Positions 44,900 through 58,600 of a stretch of DNA of 64,000 nucleotides are shown here, in pieces (the stretch's first letter is position 1; every line of letters starts with the position of its first letter). The DNA is from Megalobrama amblycephala. Lineage: Eukaryota; Chordata; Actinopteri; Cypriniformes; Xenocyprididae. The stretch lies in contig NC_063054.1 in NCBI RefSeq assembly GCF_018812025.1, positions 36,645,896 to 36,709,895 on the forward strand. The letters are read 5' to 3'. Position numbers and translations under genes: made by a program. Below the pieces are notes generated by a model that saw nothing but the letters and a program-made list of their open reading frames with translations, was not told the origin of the DNA and did no database searches.

Positions 44900-46480
44900 T
44901 CAGCTTCTTAAACATCTACCAAACTACTTCTCACGTTGCATTTGAAGTCGACATGAAATGACATTCATAACCCATTTAGAACATATTTTTAAGTACAACA
45001 ACAAGAGAAAAAAATTCGTAATGTAAAATGATCATTGTAAAAACTTGATCAGACCATGAAATGGATGTTAAGTGTTGAAAAATAAGAAAAAATCCAAACG
45101 CCACCCAGAAAAAAAAAAAAACGAAAAAAAAATTATTTGCAATAACATGCATTGACATTAAGAAAGTAAACAGGGTGCATTTGAGTTCATGTTGATTTTA
45201 AATGAAAATTGCAAATTTCAAATGGAAATGTTCTATATTGAATAGAAAATAGCACCACAATGAATCACATTTATTAAAATAAGAAAGGATGATACAGAAC
45301 AGTCAAACTATTCATAAACACTTTTTTTCCTGATCTATTTATGGCAACAGTGTCGGTGCTGTTAATAATTGAATGCATTCAGCCTAAAGGACACGAGAAC
45401 CTCAAACAATAAAGATTATCTTATACATGTAAGATATTATTTAATATTTGAAGGTAGGATCAAGAAAAGCATTAAATTTTTTTCTTTTTCAAATTTTCTG
45501 CAACTACCTCTTCTTTTTTATATGGAATGTAAGTGCCTCAGACTGTATTATTTTAGTGCTTATGTTTAATTATTTAAAAGCTTATAGGTGTTGACATTGC
45601 ACTTATACATTTCTCAAGTTACTGTAAAAAGAAAAAAATGTCAATCATTTTGAACAGTAAGATCAGTTCCTCAGAAAAGCAGATCTAAAAATAAGACAGT
45701 AAAAATAAGCCCCAATGATGTTCAAAATGGATCTTAAAATTAGAAATATTAATATAGATGTTCCCGTTCTGTCAAATCCAGAAACTACCACTATAAACTG
45801 CAATGTGGAGGGCAGATATTTGCTGCTGTGTGTTTGTTGGAAACGGTCTTCACTTACATCAACACCAAAACTGATACTTAGTTTTCAGAGAATCAGAACT
45901 CATTTGTATATGCAGATTGTCAAAATAATCTATAAAAGCTCAACCTGACTGCATAATATATGACAGTACAGTGAACCTCTGCATGACCTCTGACCTTCGA
46001 CCTCAGAACATCCTGTAAATATCAGCGTGGACAGAAGGTGACAGACAGTGAAGCACAGAAACAGGCTCAAGTGCACAATCTTTATGTTTCCAAATCACTT
46101 CATCCTGTAGTTTAAAACATCCCAGGATAAGAATCATTGCTAAAAGCTGTTTAAAATTCACAAAGATTTACCATTTGTTTCTCATTTTAACTTTTTTAAA
46201 ATCAATTTTCAATAATTTATTCTAATTGGGGATTTTCAATTATGATATTCAATTACGTCTGGGTCATATTTCACCCAAAATCAAAAGGAAAAAAAAAAGG
46301 AAATAATATTTTGCATAATGAAAAATTAGGCATATTTCCCTTTTAAATGGTGATATATTTGTGAAATAATCACAAACACATAAAAATCTGAATGCTAGGA
46401 TACATTTTCTTTATGCAAAATAAATTAAAACAATTTCTTATTTTATTCTTTTCATTTTAGGGCAAAAAAAAAAGGATGCA
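44900..46480. other. 3' flank of tmem151b: no gene seen
   Basis: AT-rich. The text around 45170-45250 repeats part of 43895-43965 (GGGT(T/G)CATTTGAGTTCATGTTGA), indicating a local duplication of tmem151b 3'-flanking sequence. Confidence 0.4.
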
Positions 46481-46489
46481 GACATACAC

Positions 46490-47285
46490 TACAGGTCAAA
46501 AGATTGGAATAATTAAGATTTGTTAATGGTTTTTAAATAAGTTTTTCATGCTCACCAAAGCTGCATTTATTTGATTAAAAATACAGTAAAACAGTAATAT
46601 TGTGAAATATTTTTACAATTTAAAATAACAGTTTTCTATGCGAATATATTGTAAAGTGTAATTTATTCCTGTGATCAAAGCTGAATTTTCAGCATCATTA
46701 CTCCAGTCTTCAGTGTCACATGATCCTTCACAAATCATTCGAATATGATGATTTGCTTCTTAATCATTATCAATTATTATTGGTGCTCAACTATTAATAT
46801 TTTTACTGTTATCAATGTTGAAAACAGTTTTTTCTGCTTTAAAGTTTTTGTGGAAATCATGATACACTTTTTCAGGACTCTTTGATGAACAGAAAATTCA
46901 GGTCAATTCTTAAATTAAATTTTCTATTGAATTTCAACTGAATTCAATTCTTTAATTTAAGACATAATAAATGTCTCTGCATTCACTTCGAATCAATTTA
47001 ATGCATCCTTGCTGAAAAGTATTACCCTATTATTATTTATTTTTTAATCTTAACTTATGAATAATGCGAATGATGCTTAAAATTCAGCTTTGATCACAGA
47101 AATAAATTACACTTTACTATATATTCACAGAGAAAATAGTTCTTTCAAGTTGTAATAATATTTCACAGTATTACCATTTTTATTGTACTTTAAATAAAAT
47201 GCAGCCTTGGTGAGCAGAAGAGTCTTCTTTTTCAAAAACATTAAAAAAAAAATCGTAATTATTACAAACTTTTGACGAGTATTGT
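46490..47285. repeat. Cyprinid-type interspersed repeat, copy 2, palindromic
   Basis: The left half has AAAGCTGCATTTATTTGAT and CACATGATCCTTCACAAATC. The right half (47080-47215) has the inverted CAGCTTTGATCACAGAAATA and CTTGGTGAGCA. The two halves make a large inverted repeat. Confidence 0.8.
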
Positions 47286-48049
47286 ATTTATTGACATAAT
47301 TCATCCTATTATGTACAGTAGAGGACCAAGAGTTTCCTTGTAACTTTGGAAAGAATATCTGTTTTATGTCTTGTTATATTATAATAGGAATCATTTTGTA
47401 AAACAAAACTTTAATGTGCACAGAAAATGTCACAATTTTGAAGGCAATTGTTTATTTGACCGTTACACGTGTGCATACAGTAAACCTCAATATGACTGCT
47501 GATGTGCTGAATAACCAGATATTGTGTGTGTGTCAATAATCACATCAGATGTACAGTATCACAATGAAAAGGATGCTAAAACTAATTCTAAATGTCAGAA
47601 AGTGATTCATTTTTCCTGAATGTTTCATGACAGGTGGACAGTCTATCCATAAAATATCCCACTGACCAAATGATACTTTATAAGCATGGATGATTATTGT
47701 AGTTCCTGCAGTTCTGATGCCATGGATGATGTTTTTTATGCTGCTAAAGGACATTTCAGTGGAAATATTGCTTACACAATAATCAGTGTCTGTAAACACT
47801 ATGTTGCCTATGAAATTTGTGGCAATTTTATAATTTCAGGTTAGATGCCAAATATGTGTGTACAAACTGAATAAAACTCCTGTTCTTAATATGCACCAGT
47901 GCGCATTATCTTTCATCAAAAAATGTAATAACTTTCTCTGCCTCCAACTGAAACCAATTTCCTTTCTGACTACTGTCACCTGGTCTGTGTGGACTAGTAA
48001 CAAATGTTAACCAATTAGCTATTTAGGCATTCATTCAGGTCTGGCTCTA

Positions 48050-48465
48050 AGTACTGATCAAAAGATTTTTTTTATGTTTTTGAAAGCTCAACAAGGCTGC
48101 ATTTATTTGATCAAAAATATAGTAAAAATTGTGAAATATTATTCCAATTTAAAATAACTCTTTTCTACGTGAATATGTGTTAAAATATAATTTATTTCTG
48201 TGATCAAAGCTGAATTTTCAGCATCATTACTCCAGTCTTCAGTGTCACATGATCCTTCAGAAATCATTCTAATATGATGATTTGCTGCTCAAGAAACATT
48301 TCTGATTATTATCAATGTTGAAAACAGTCATATTTTTGTGGAAACCGACGACATTATAAATGTAGAGCATTATAAATGTCACGTTTGATCAATTTAATGC
48401 ATCCTTGCTGAATAAAAGTATTAAAAAAATCTTATGGACCCCAAACTTTTTAACAAGTTTGCACT
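48050..48465 (+). repeat. Cyprinid-type interspersed repeat, copy 3
   Basis: Contains AAGGCTGCATTTATTTGATC, TCAGTGTCACATGATCCTTC, TGTTGAAAACAGTC and ends GACCCCAAACTTTT. Confidence 0.85.
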
Positions 48466-48747
48466 CACTTTTCATGATCTGATTGGATCCCAATGGAAAA
48501 AATCATTTTGGGACCCCTTTTTTACTTGCTCACATTAATGTTTAAAGCGGTGCATGATGTCAGACTCTCACTGTGTAAATAAAAAACACTGTCTTTAAAA
48601 TACAACTAACTGCGATGATGCGATGGTCTGCATTTCTAAACTGATGACGCCTTCAGTGACCTTTGCCACTTTATAACGGCCTGCTAATAATGAGCTACTT
48701 TTCCCCGTGGGAGTCATATTGCTGTCTGTATGCCAAACATGCTGCTC

Positions 48748-49240
48748 TTAAAGCATTACTTCACTCCAGAATGAAAATTTCCTGATAAATTGACTCACCC
48801 CCATGTCATCCAAGATGTTCATGTCTTTCTTTCTTCAGTCGAAAAGAAATTAAGGTGTCTGATGAAAACATTCCAGGATTTTTCTCCATATAGTGGACTT
48901 CACTGGGGTTCAACGGGTTCAAATGTCAGTTTCAGTGCAGCTTCAAAGAGCTCTACATGATCCCAGACGAGGAATAACAGTCTTATCTAGAGAAACCATC
49001 GCTCATTTACTAAAAAAAACTAAAAATTATATACTTTTTAACCACAAATGGTGCACTGAAACTGACATTTGAACCTTCAACCCCGTTGAACCCCAGTGAA
49101 GTCCACTATATGGAGAATAATCCTGGAATTTTTTCCTCAGAAACCTTAATTTCGTTTCGACTGAAGAAAGAAAGACAAACATCCTGGATGACATGGGGGT
49201 GAGTAATTTACCAAGAAATTTTAATTCTGGAATCCTGTAA
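48748..49240. mobile_element. Palindromic inverted-terminus element, third family
   Basis: TTAA plus AGCATTACTTCACTCCAGAATG on the left. The right has the inverted counterpart (CTGGAATCCTGTAA). The arms pair through CACCCCCATGTCATCC, CTTTCTTTCTTCAGTCGAAA and ATATAGTGGACTTCACTGGG. Confidence 0.8.
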
Positions 49241-49420
49241 AGGCCCATTCACACCAAGCACAATAGCCACAACTATACTGATAACCATATTAGCATCCAC
49301 CCCAGCGTACGATATCATTCTGGGATGAGTTTCCCAAAGCCAACTGTGTCATTACCAACACAATTCAACAGAACTTACAACCATAGTTGGCTAACGATGC
49401 TTTTGGGAAACACACCCCTG

Positions 49421-49426
49421 TTTATT
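49421..49426 (-). terminator. Candidate poly(A) signal for tcte1/drc5
   Basis: AATAAA on the minus strand about 100 nt beyond the stop codon, a typical 3' UTR distance. Confidence 0.5.
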
Positions 49427-49525
49427 ATAAGCACTGCTGCAGTTCATTGTTTAAGAATAATACATATAGAGCAATTTTGGTCATTTTTTAATTTGTTTAC
49501 AGTAATTCTTCACAGCATGTATGGT

Positions 49526-49699
49526 TTAGACTTTGGCATTGGGATCATAGTTGTGTTTGATTTTTGCCTGGATCTGATTGGCGCGTAGAGCCTGAGTGAT
49601 GCAGTACTCACTGTCCTGACCCACATGTGTCAGCCGAATGTCACACTCCACCAGACTGCTGTTGTGGGACATCCCTTCCTCCAGAAGCTTCCCGCCGTC
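49526..49699 (-). CDS. tcte1: tcte1 coding exon 4 (last), with stop
   Basis: 174 nt including TAA. It encodes DGGKLLEEGMSHNSSLVECD, a final LRR and the basic tail IQAKIKHNYDPNAKV. It is 6.6 kb from exon 3; most of that gap is tandem-repeat DNA. Confidence 0.94.
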   Translation of the reverse strand, partial: DGGKLLEEGMSHNSSLVECDIRLTHVGQDSEYCITQALRANQIQAKIKHNYDPNAKV

Positions 49700-52600
49700 C
49701 TGTAGGAGACACACACCGGAGATGTGACATTTCATTTGGATTACAGTGCTGTATTACACACAAATCAGAGACATAACTGTGAGAGAGCAGCATTAAATAT
49801 GATTCAAGACTTTCTACTTTAAACCAAAGTTAACATGAAATGGCATTTGCAGCCCATTTTACTTGCAAGTAAAGAGAAAGTAGTGGGTGAGACTTGATTT
49901 TATCTATCATAAATGAATGTGTCGGTAAAAAGAGCTTAGTTACGCGAGTGTAAAAGTTAAAAAAGACAACATTTCACCACAACCAATTTTAAACAGTGGA
50001 GAATTGACGATTTATTAAGACCTAGAGCGGTGTTCAAAAGTTTGGGGTCGGTAAGATTTTTAAAAATGTTTTTGAAAGAAGTCTCTTATGCTTACAATTT
50101 ATTTGATCAAAATAAAGTAAAAAATGTGAAATATTTTTACAATTTAAAATAACAGTTTTCTATGTGAATATATAGTAAAGTGTAATTTATTCCTGTGATC
50201 AAAGCTGAATTTTCAGCATCATTACTCCAGTCTTCAGTGTCACATGATCCTTCAGAAATCATTCTAATATGATTATTTGATGCTCAAGAAACATTTATGA
50301 TTATTATCAGTGTTGAAAACCATGTTATGTTTTACTTTCCAGGATTCTTTGATGAATAGAAAGATCAAAAGAACAACATTTATTTGAAATAAAAATAAAT
50401 TTGCAACATTATAAATGTCTTTAGTGTCACTTTTGATCAATTTAATGTGTCCTTGATGAATAAAAGTGTTCATTTCTTGAGAAAAAAATCGTATTGTAAT
50501 AATTTTGACCTTGTAGATGTTAAAATGGGCAGAAATAAATCCCATGTATTGATGCTGAAGAGAGTATCCAACCCATAGCAACACAGTGTAAATTACTAAT
50601 TTAATAACTAATTTTTTGGAGTTATTGTTATGCTTTGCTGCATAAAATAACTCATTAAAGTCCCCCTGTAGTCAATAATTTTATTTATTAATTTTATTTA
50701 TTTGCACATGGATTGCAAAGACATATAAACAACATTTTCACCACAGGGGGACTTTATAGCCTAGGTGACATTAAGTGAAAAAGTCATTTCAGAAGCATTT
50801 TGATGAAAGATTACAAAGAAAAACATGCATACCATGAACTGATGATAAAAATGATTAGTGTATTAAGAAAGCAAATTTTGATTTTATCTTGGCTTCATGA
50901 TTTTGATGAATTCGTGGCATTTTTAAAATGATCAGACCATCGGTATGACTTAGTATCAGATTTTATGGTTAGCGCTGAATAACTCGTAGTATCAGATTTT
51001 ATGGTTACCTCTGAATGACTCTACCCAAGGTTGAAGTACTCAGATGACTGAGCATATCAGATTTTGCAGTACGGCTGCAAATTTTACATTTTATATTAAG
51101 ATGTCTTGACTGTGAGTGTCTGTGAGAGACTAATGTTTCTGGTGAGTAGCGCCAGAGCTCTTTCCTGAATGAGAGGCAATTGTTTGAAATATGATTTGCC
51201 TTGAAACGGAGATGGGAGGAGCGGATAAATGCAGGAACCATTTGGACGATCCATCCCAGGAGAGAGGTAATCCCCATCCCACATGTCCGTGTGTTAGTGC
51301 ACATCTATCCTGCTGCCATGAATAATTGAACGTGAACTACAGGGCTGTAACACTTCATATTCATCTCTTTACAGGCAATTAAATGATTTAAAACATCCTT
51401 TGTTTTTCATTGGGAAAAAAGAAGATAATAATAGAGAAAGCAAATGTTGTAATATGATGTTGGGGTGTTGGCTGTGGTTGTCAGAGTGTTATTAATGCAC
51501 TTGCTAAAGTGATTTTCTTTTTCGCTTGTCACTATATGGGATTTATTTCCACCCATTTTAACATCCACAAGGTGAAAATTATAGACTAAACTGTCATGAT
51601 TTGTTTTCCAGTACACTTATTTAAACATTCTTAAATTAAGATACATTTACTTGAGATGCAAAATAACAAAATATTTCTGAAAATCAAAATTAAGTGATTT
51701 TTATGCCAAAAATTAGAAAAAAAAACTGTATCTGCCAACTTTTATTTTATTTTTTATTTTTTACCACATTGGCAGATATTTTTTCTTGTTTTAATTATTT
51801 TTTGATTATGAAATTTTGATACATTTCTCATAAAACCTCTTGTGTACTTGTACTGAAAAACAAGACAAAAAATAATAAGAAGGAAAATCATTTTTTTTAA
51901 TCTATGGAAGAGAATTAGGGCCAAGCAATAATAAAAAAATAATCTTGAGATTAAAGTCATTATAATGTGAGATTAAAATCATTAAATTTCGAGAATAAAG
52001 TCGTTATGTTTCGAGAGAAAACTCGTTAAATTTCTAGAAAAGTCTAAATAAAATATTGAGAATAAATTATGAGAATAAAGAAGTTATGTTTCGAGAAAAA
52101 ACATTCAATTTCGAAAATAAAGTTATGTTTTGAGAAAAAACTTGTTCAATTTCGCGAATAAAGTCGTTATGTTTCGGGAAAAAACTCATTCAATTTTGAG
52201 AATAAAGTCATTATGCCTCGAGAAAAAACTTGTTCAATTTTGAGAATAAAGTCGTTATGAGAAAAAACTCGTTCAATTTTGAGAATAAAGTCATTATGTC
52301 TCGAGAAAAAAACTTGTTCAGTTTTGAGAATAAAGTCATTATGTTTTGAGAAAAAAACTCGTTAAATTTCGAAAATAAAGTTATGTTTCAAGAGAAAACT
52401 CGTTAAATTTCTAGAAAAGTCTAAATAAAATGTCGAGAATAAATTTTGAGAATAAAGCTGTTATGTTTCAAGAAAAAACTTGTTCAACTATGAGAATAAA
52501 GAAGTTATGTTTCGAGAAAAAACACATTCAATTTCGAAAATAAAGTTATGTTTCGAGAAAAAACTTGTTCAATTTCGCGAATAAAGTCGTTATGTTTCGA

Positions 52601-55600
52601 GAAAAAACTCGTTCAATTTTGAGAATAAAGTCATTATGTCTCGAGAAAAAACTTGTTCAATTTTGAGAATAAAGTTGTTGTTATGAGAAAAAACTCGTTC
52701 AATTTTGAGAATAAAGTCGTTGTTTCGAGAAAAAACATTCCATTTCGAAAATAAAGTTATGTTTCGAGAAAAAACACGTTCAATTTTGAGAATAAAGTTG
52801 TTTCGAGAAAAAACATTCCATTTCGAAAATAAAGTTATGTTTCAAGAAAAAACTTGTTCAATTTTGAGAATAAAGTCGTTATGTTTCAAGAAAAAACACG
52901 TTCAATTTCGAAAATAAAGTTGTTTCGAGAAAAAACTCGTACAATTTTGAGAATAAAGTCGTTATGTTTCGAGAAAAAACATTCCATTTCGAAAATAATG
53001 TTATGTTTTGAGAAAAAACTCGTTCAATTTTGAGAATAAAGTCGTTATGTTTCGAGAAAAAACATTCCATTTCGAAAATAAAGTTGTTTCGAGAAAAAAC
53101 TCGTTCAATTTTGAGAATAGTCTTTTTGTTTCGAGAAAAAACATTCCATTTCGAAAATAAAGTTATGTTTCGAGAAAAAACTCGTTCAATTTTTAGAATA
53201 AAGTTGTTATGTTTCGAGAAAAAACACGTTCAATTTCGAAAATAAAGTTATGTTTCGAGAAAAAACTCGTTCAATTTTTAGAATAAAGTTGTTATGTTTC
53301 GAGAAAAAACACGTTCAATTTCGAAAATAAAGTTATGTTTCGAGAAAAAACTCGTTCAATTTTGAGAATAAAGTCGCTATGTTTCGAGAAAAAACATTCC
53401 ATTTCGAAAATAAAGTTATGTTTTGAGAAAAAACTCGTTCAATTTTGAGAATAAAGTCGTTATGTTTAGAGAAAAAACATTCCATTTTGAAAATAAAGTT
53501 ATGTTTTGAGAAAAAACTCGTTCAATTTTGAGAATAAAGTCGTTATGTTTAGAGAAAAAACATTCCATTTTGAAAATAAAGTTATGTTTTGAGAAAAAAC
53601 TCGTTCAATTTTGAGAATAAAGTCGTTATGTTTCGAGAAAAAACATTCCATTTCGAAAATAAAGTTGTTTCGAGAGAAAACTCGTTAAATTTTGAGAATA
53701 AAGTCATTATGTTTTGAGAAAAAACTCGTTCAATTTTGAAAATAAAGTTATGTTTCGAGAGAAAACTCGTTAAATTTCTAGAAAAGTCTAAATAAAATGT
53801 CGAGAATAAATTCTGAGAATAAAGTTATGTTTCGAGAAAAAACATTCAATTTCGAAAATAAAGTTGTTTCGAGAAAAAACTTGTTCAATTTCGTGAATAA
53901 AGTCATTATGTTAAGAGAAAAAACTTGTTCAATTTTGAGAATAAAGTCGTTATGTTTCGAGAAAAAACTCGTTCAATTTTGAGAATAAAGTCGTTATGTT
54001 TTGAGAAAAAACTCGTTCAATTTTGAGAATAAAGTCATTATGTCTCGAGAAAAAACTTGTTCAATTTCGAGAATAAAGTCGTTATGAGAAAAAACACGTT
54101 CAATTTCGCGAATAAAGTCGTTATGTTTAGACAAAAAACTCGTTCAATTTCGAAAATAAAGTTGTTTCGAGAAAAAACTCGTTCAATTTTGAGAAAGTCA
54201 TGTTTTGAGAAAAAACACGTTCAATTTTGAGAATGAAGTCGTTATGTTTCAAGAAAAAACATTCAATTTCGAGAATAAAGTTGTTATGTTTCGAGAAAAA
54301 ACTCGTTCAATTTCGAAAATAAAGTTGTTTTGAGAAAAAACATTCAATTTCGAGAATAGTCATTGTTTCGAGAAAAAACTCGTTCAATTTCGAAAATAAA
54401 GTCGTTATGTTTTGAGAAAAAACATTCAATTTTGAGAATAAAGTCATTATGTTTCGAGAAAAAACATTCCATTTCGAAAATAAAGTTATGTTTCGAGAAA
54501 AAACTTGTTCAATTTTGAGAATAAAGTCGTTATGTTTCGAGAAAAAACATTCCATTTCGAAAATAAAGTTGTTTCGAGAAAAACGTTCAATTTTGAGAAT
54601 AAAGTCGTTTTGAGAAAAAACATGTTCAATTTCGAAAATAAAGTTATGTTTCGAGAAAAAACTCGTTCAATTTTGAGAATAAAGTCGCTATGTTTCTAGA
54701 AAAAACATTCCATTTCGAAAATAAAGTTATGTTTTGAGAAAAAACTCGTTCAATTTTGAGAATAAAGTCGTTATGTTTAGAGAAAAAACATTCCATTTCG
54801 AAAATAAAGTTATGTTTTGAGAAAAAACTCGTTCAATTTTGAGAATAAAGTCGTTGTTTCGAGAAAAAACATTCCATTTCGAAAATAAAGTTATGTTTCG
54901 AGAGAAAACTCGTTCAATTTTGAGAATAAAGTCGTTATGTTTTGAGAAAAAACTCGTTCAATTTTAAAAATAAAGTTATGTTTCGAGAGAAAACTCTTAA
55001 ATTTCTAGAAAAGTCTAAATAAAATGTCGAGAATAAATTCTGAGAATAAAGTTATGTTTCGAGAAAAAACATTCAATTTCGAAAATAAAGTTGTTTCGAG
55101 AAAAAACTTGTTCAATTTCGCGAATAAAGTCATTATGTTAAGAGAAAAAACTCGTTCAATTTTGAGAATAAAGTCATGTTTTGAGAAAAAACACGTTCAA
55201 TTTTGAGAATGAAGTCGTTATGTTTCAAGAAAAAACATTCAATTTCGAGAATAAAGTTGTTATGTTTCGAGAAAAAACTCGTTCAATTTCGAAAATAAAG
55301 TTGTTTTGAGAAAAAACATTCAATTTCGAGAATAGTCATTATGTTTCGAGAAAAAACTCGTTCAATTTCGAAAATAAAGTCGTTATGTTTTGAGAAAAAA
55401 CACATTCAATTTTGAGAATAAAGTCGTTGTTTCGAGAAAAAACATTCAATTTCGAGAATAAATTTATGTTTCGAGAAAAAACTCATTCAATTTTGAGAAT
55501 AAAGTCGTTATGTTTTGAAAAAAAACTGTATATTGATATTGTTTATGTTTATTCTTAACATTTTATTTAAACTTTTTTTCTCAAAATTGAATGAGTTTTT

Positions 55601-58600
55601 TCTCAAAACAATGACTTTATTCTCAAAATATATTGCGTTAATTCTCAACATTTTATTTCAACTTTTTTTTGAAAATGAACTTGTTTTTTCTCGAAACACG
55701 ATTTTTTTTACTGGAAATTTAATGATTTTATTCTAAACATTGTATTTCGACTTTTTTCTTTTATTTCAAGTTTAATCTCACTTTATAATGACTTAAATCT
55801 TAAGATGATTTTATTTTTTATTACTGCCTGACCCTAGTCCTCTTCCGTCTTTATCTTACTTGAAGAATGTTTAGATATTTTAGTGGAAAACAAGACAAAA
55901 ATACAGATGCAAAATAACACAATTTTAAGTATTGTTTTCTGAAAAATTATCAAAATTAAGTGAAGCTTATGCTAAAAATTAGAAAAATATCTGGCAATGG
56001 GTAAGAAAAAATAAACTTTTAAACTTGTTTTCATTTTTTGTTTTTCTTGTTCATGTTTAATTTAGATTTAATTTAATGTTGTTTTCTTGTACTGAAAAAA
56101 TATACAAAATTACAGAGTAAGAAAATCATGTTTTGCAGTAAATTATGATAGTTTATTAAAATTTATCTTACTTTAAGAATGTTTAGATATTTTAGTGCAA
56201 AAGACTAAAATACAGAGTAGGAAATTCACTTTTTGCTTTTTACTTTTACGCAGATGAGAAAAAGTAGAAGAGAATGTATTAAACTTCATATTCTCAGGTT
56301 TACTCACGACTCCCAGTCTGTTGTTGGACAGGTTTAGGCTCTTGAGGGTCCAGTTCTCCACCAAGGCCTGAGAAAGCACCACAGCCGTGGGCTCTGTCAT
56401 GTTATTTCCCCCCAGGTGAAGGTTCACCAAGGTCTTGTTCTTCATCAAAGCCTGAGCCAGAGCTTGACCCCCTTCATCCCCGATTCGGTTGAGCCTCAGG
56501 TTGAGGGACGTCAGGGTGGCATTTCTGGCCAGAGCATGAGCCAGTGCCTGAGCTCCTGAACCTCTTATCTGGTTGTTGCAGATGACAAGCCTCTTCAGCT
56601 GACTGCGGTTCAGAAGTTTCCCGATGGCTCGGGCTCCGCGGTCACTGATATGATTATGTGAAAAGTCCAGCTCCTGCAGGGACGGGTGATCCAGCAGTTG
56701 ACTCACGAGCATGCAACACTTCTCATCATCCACCTTACTGTGATGGATCCTGAAGACCTGGTGTGAAAAGTTGGAATTTTAACAACCAAATGTCAACACA
56801 GATGCTCTGAAGAATGCCAGGGGCTCTCAAGCAGGACAAGAAAGCACCATAAAATGAGTCCATATGACGTGTGTGCTATATCTCAAGATTTCTGGAGTTA
56901 TATCATAATTTTGTATGAAGACCAGGCTTAAATTTAAGATGTATGGACTACTTTTATGATGTTTTCTTGTGCTTCTTGGAGCTTTACAATCTCTGGTCAC
57001 TATTTCCTTTCTTTGTACAAAGAAAACAGTGTGAACATTCTGCTAAACATCTCCTTTTGAGTTCCACAGAAAAACAAAAGGTCATACAAGACTTGGGGCC
57101 AGATTTACTGAAAGCTTGCACCAGCGCAAACCCTCTTTTGGTGTTAAAAACTACTGTAAGGATTTACTAAATTAAGAAATTAGCGCTGAAATGGTGTGGA
57201 CATGGTTATTTTTGCGGCTGACCTTATTGCATATGTATTTGTAGGAGTTTTCCTTTCAGACTGAAAATTTATGGGAGGAGAGTATTTCAATTAATTACGC
57301 AACATGATTTACTAAGGTTTGCGCTAGTCAATTTACTGGCATTTGCACCATTAATCACCGCCCAAAAAAGCACATGCATTGGTAATTATTGAAATAATAT
57401 GGCTGCGTCTGTGTTCTTTAATTTGTGCGTCGTCAGTAGATCACGCACAAAACTTTTAAGAGATTGTTCTCTCAAGCTAATATGCCGTTTAGTAAATATA
57501 GCGCTATATTTTGTATAGCCTTTAAAATATTTCTGAAAACTGAAAATACTAAATACTACAACTACTAATGATAACAATAACTGATAACCTGTAAAGTCTT
57601 GCAGGAATTGAGGGCTTTTGCCAGGGATTCACAGTCTCTGAAGGTGAACTCAAACAAATTCCACTCGAAGTTCATGCCGCATCCTTTCACTCCATACACC
57701 ACATTGAGCTCTTCCAGATTCGGCAGTTTTTCGAGCAGAATGCGGAAATCAAAGTGATCCATGGAGGGTCCTTCACTGCCCATATCGCTGGCACAATCCG
57801 AACCGTCGTCCTCGTCAAACCTGGGCGGCTCTTTGATGGGCGGCAGCAGCTGAGAAACATTAAGACGCTTTACGTAGTTTTGACACAGTGGCACCAGATC
57901 CAGGATTGTCTTGGTGTCGGTTGCATCTGGAATGAACAGTTCAATGATGCTCTCTAGGTGACGCTCAAAGAACATGCGTTTCCAGCTGTTGTCATATGTA
58001 GAGACGTCGCAGAGACGCCAACGAAATTCACAGCAACGCTTCCAATAGCCCTCATCACTGATGAGGTTTGCGGTGACAGTCAATGGAAGAGACACTGGCA
58101 GGCGCTGGAGGACATATGCTTTATAGTTGGGCATGAGTTGATCCAGAATGGGGTTCTCTGCAAAATATTAATGCACAGTACAGGATTATGTGCAAATTGA
58201 GAACATCCTTTCATTAAAAAAGGTACAAAAGCTATCACTGGGGCAGTACCCTTTCAAAAAATACACCTAGGTACCTGTGACGTGTCAGCTGCGAGCTGCA
58301 CCGGTCTCGAATCTCTCACGGAGGAGCTCCGGAAGCATAAAAGGGGGAGCGACGACAGTGAAGGATGAGAGAGAAGTCCAGGCCTGGTCCTCTCTCGTCC
58401 TTCACTGTCATTGCCCTGCTCGTCACAGCACCTTGCTTACCCATAAAGGGACATATTAGTTCCTAAATGGTACATATTAGTACTTTTTTTAAAGGATACT
58501 GCCTCAGTGATAACTTTAGTACCTTTTTTTGACAGTGTAAATAAAGATAATTTTTAATGCTTATGCATTCATAAATGCATAAAGTTAAATTGAGGTTAAA

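Noticed and set aside
52705..55206. Short ORFs rich in FREKT, RIKSLCFEKK and ENKV repeats
   Set aside because: By-products of the 39/44-bp array: both strands show equally repetitive peptides and none has a gene structure.
51975..55530. A CRISPR-like array of regularly spaced repeats
   Set aside because: Units are contiguous tandem copies without unique spacers, in a vertebrate intron.
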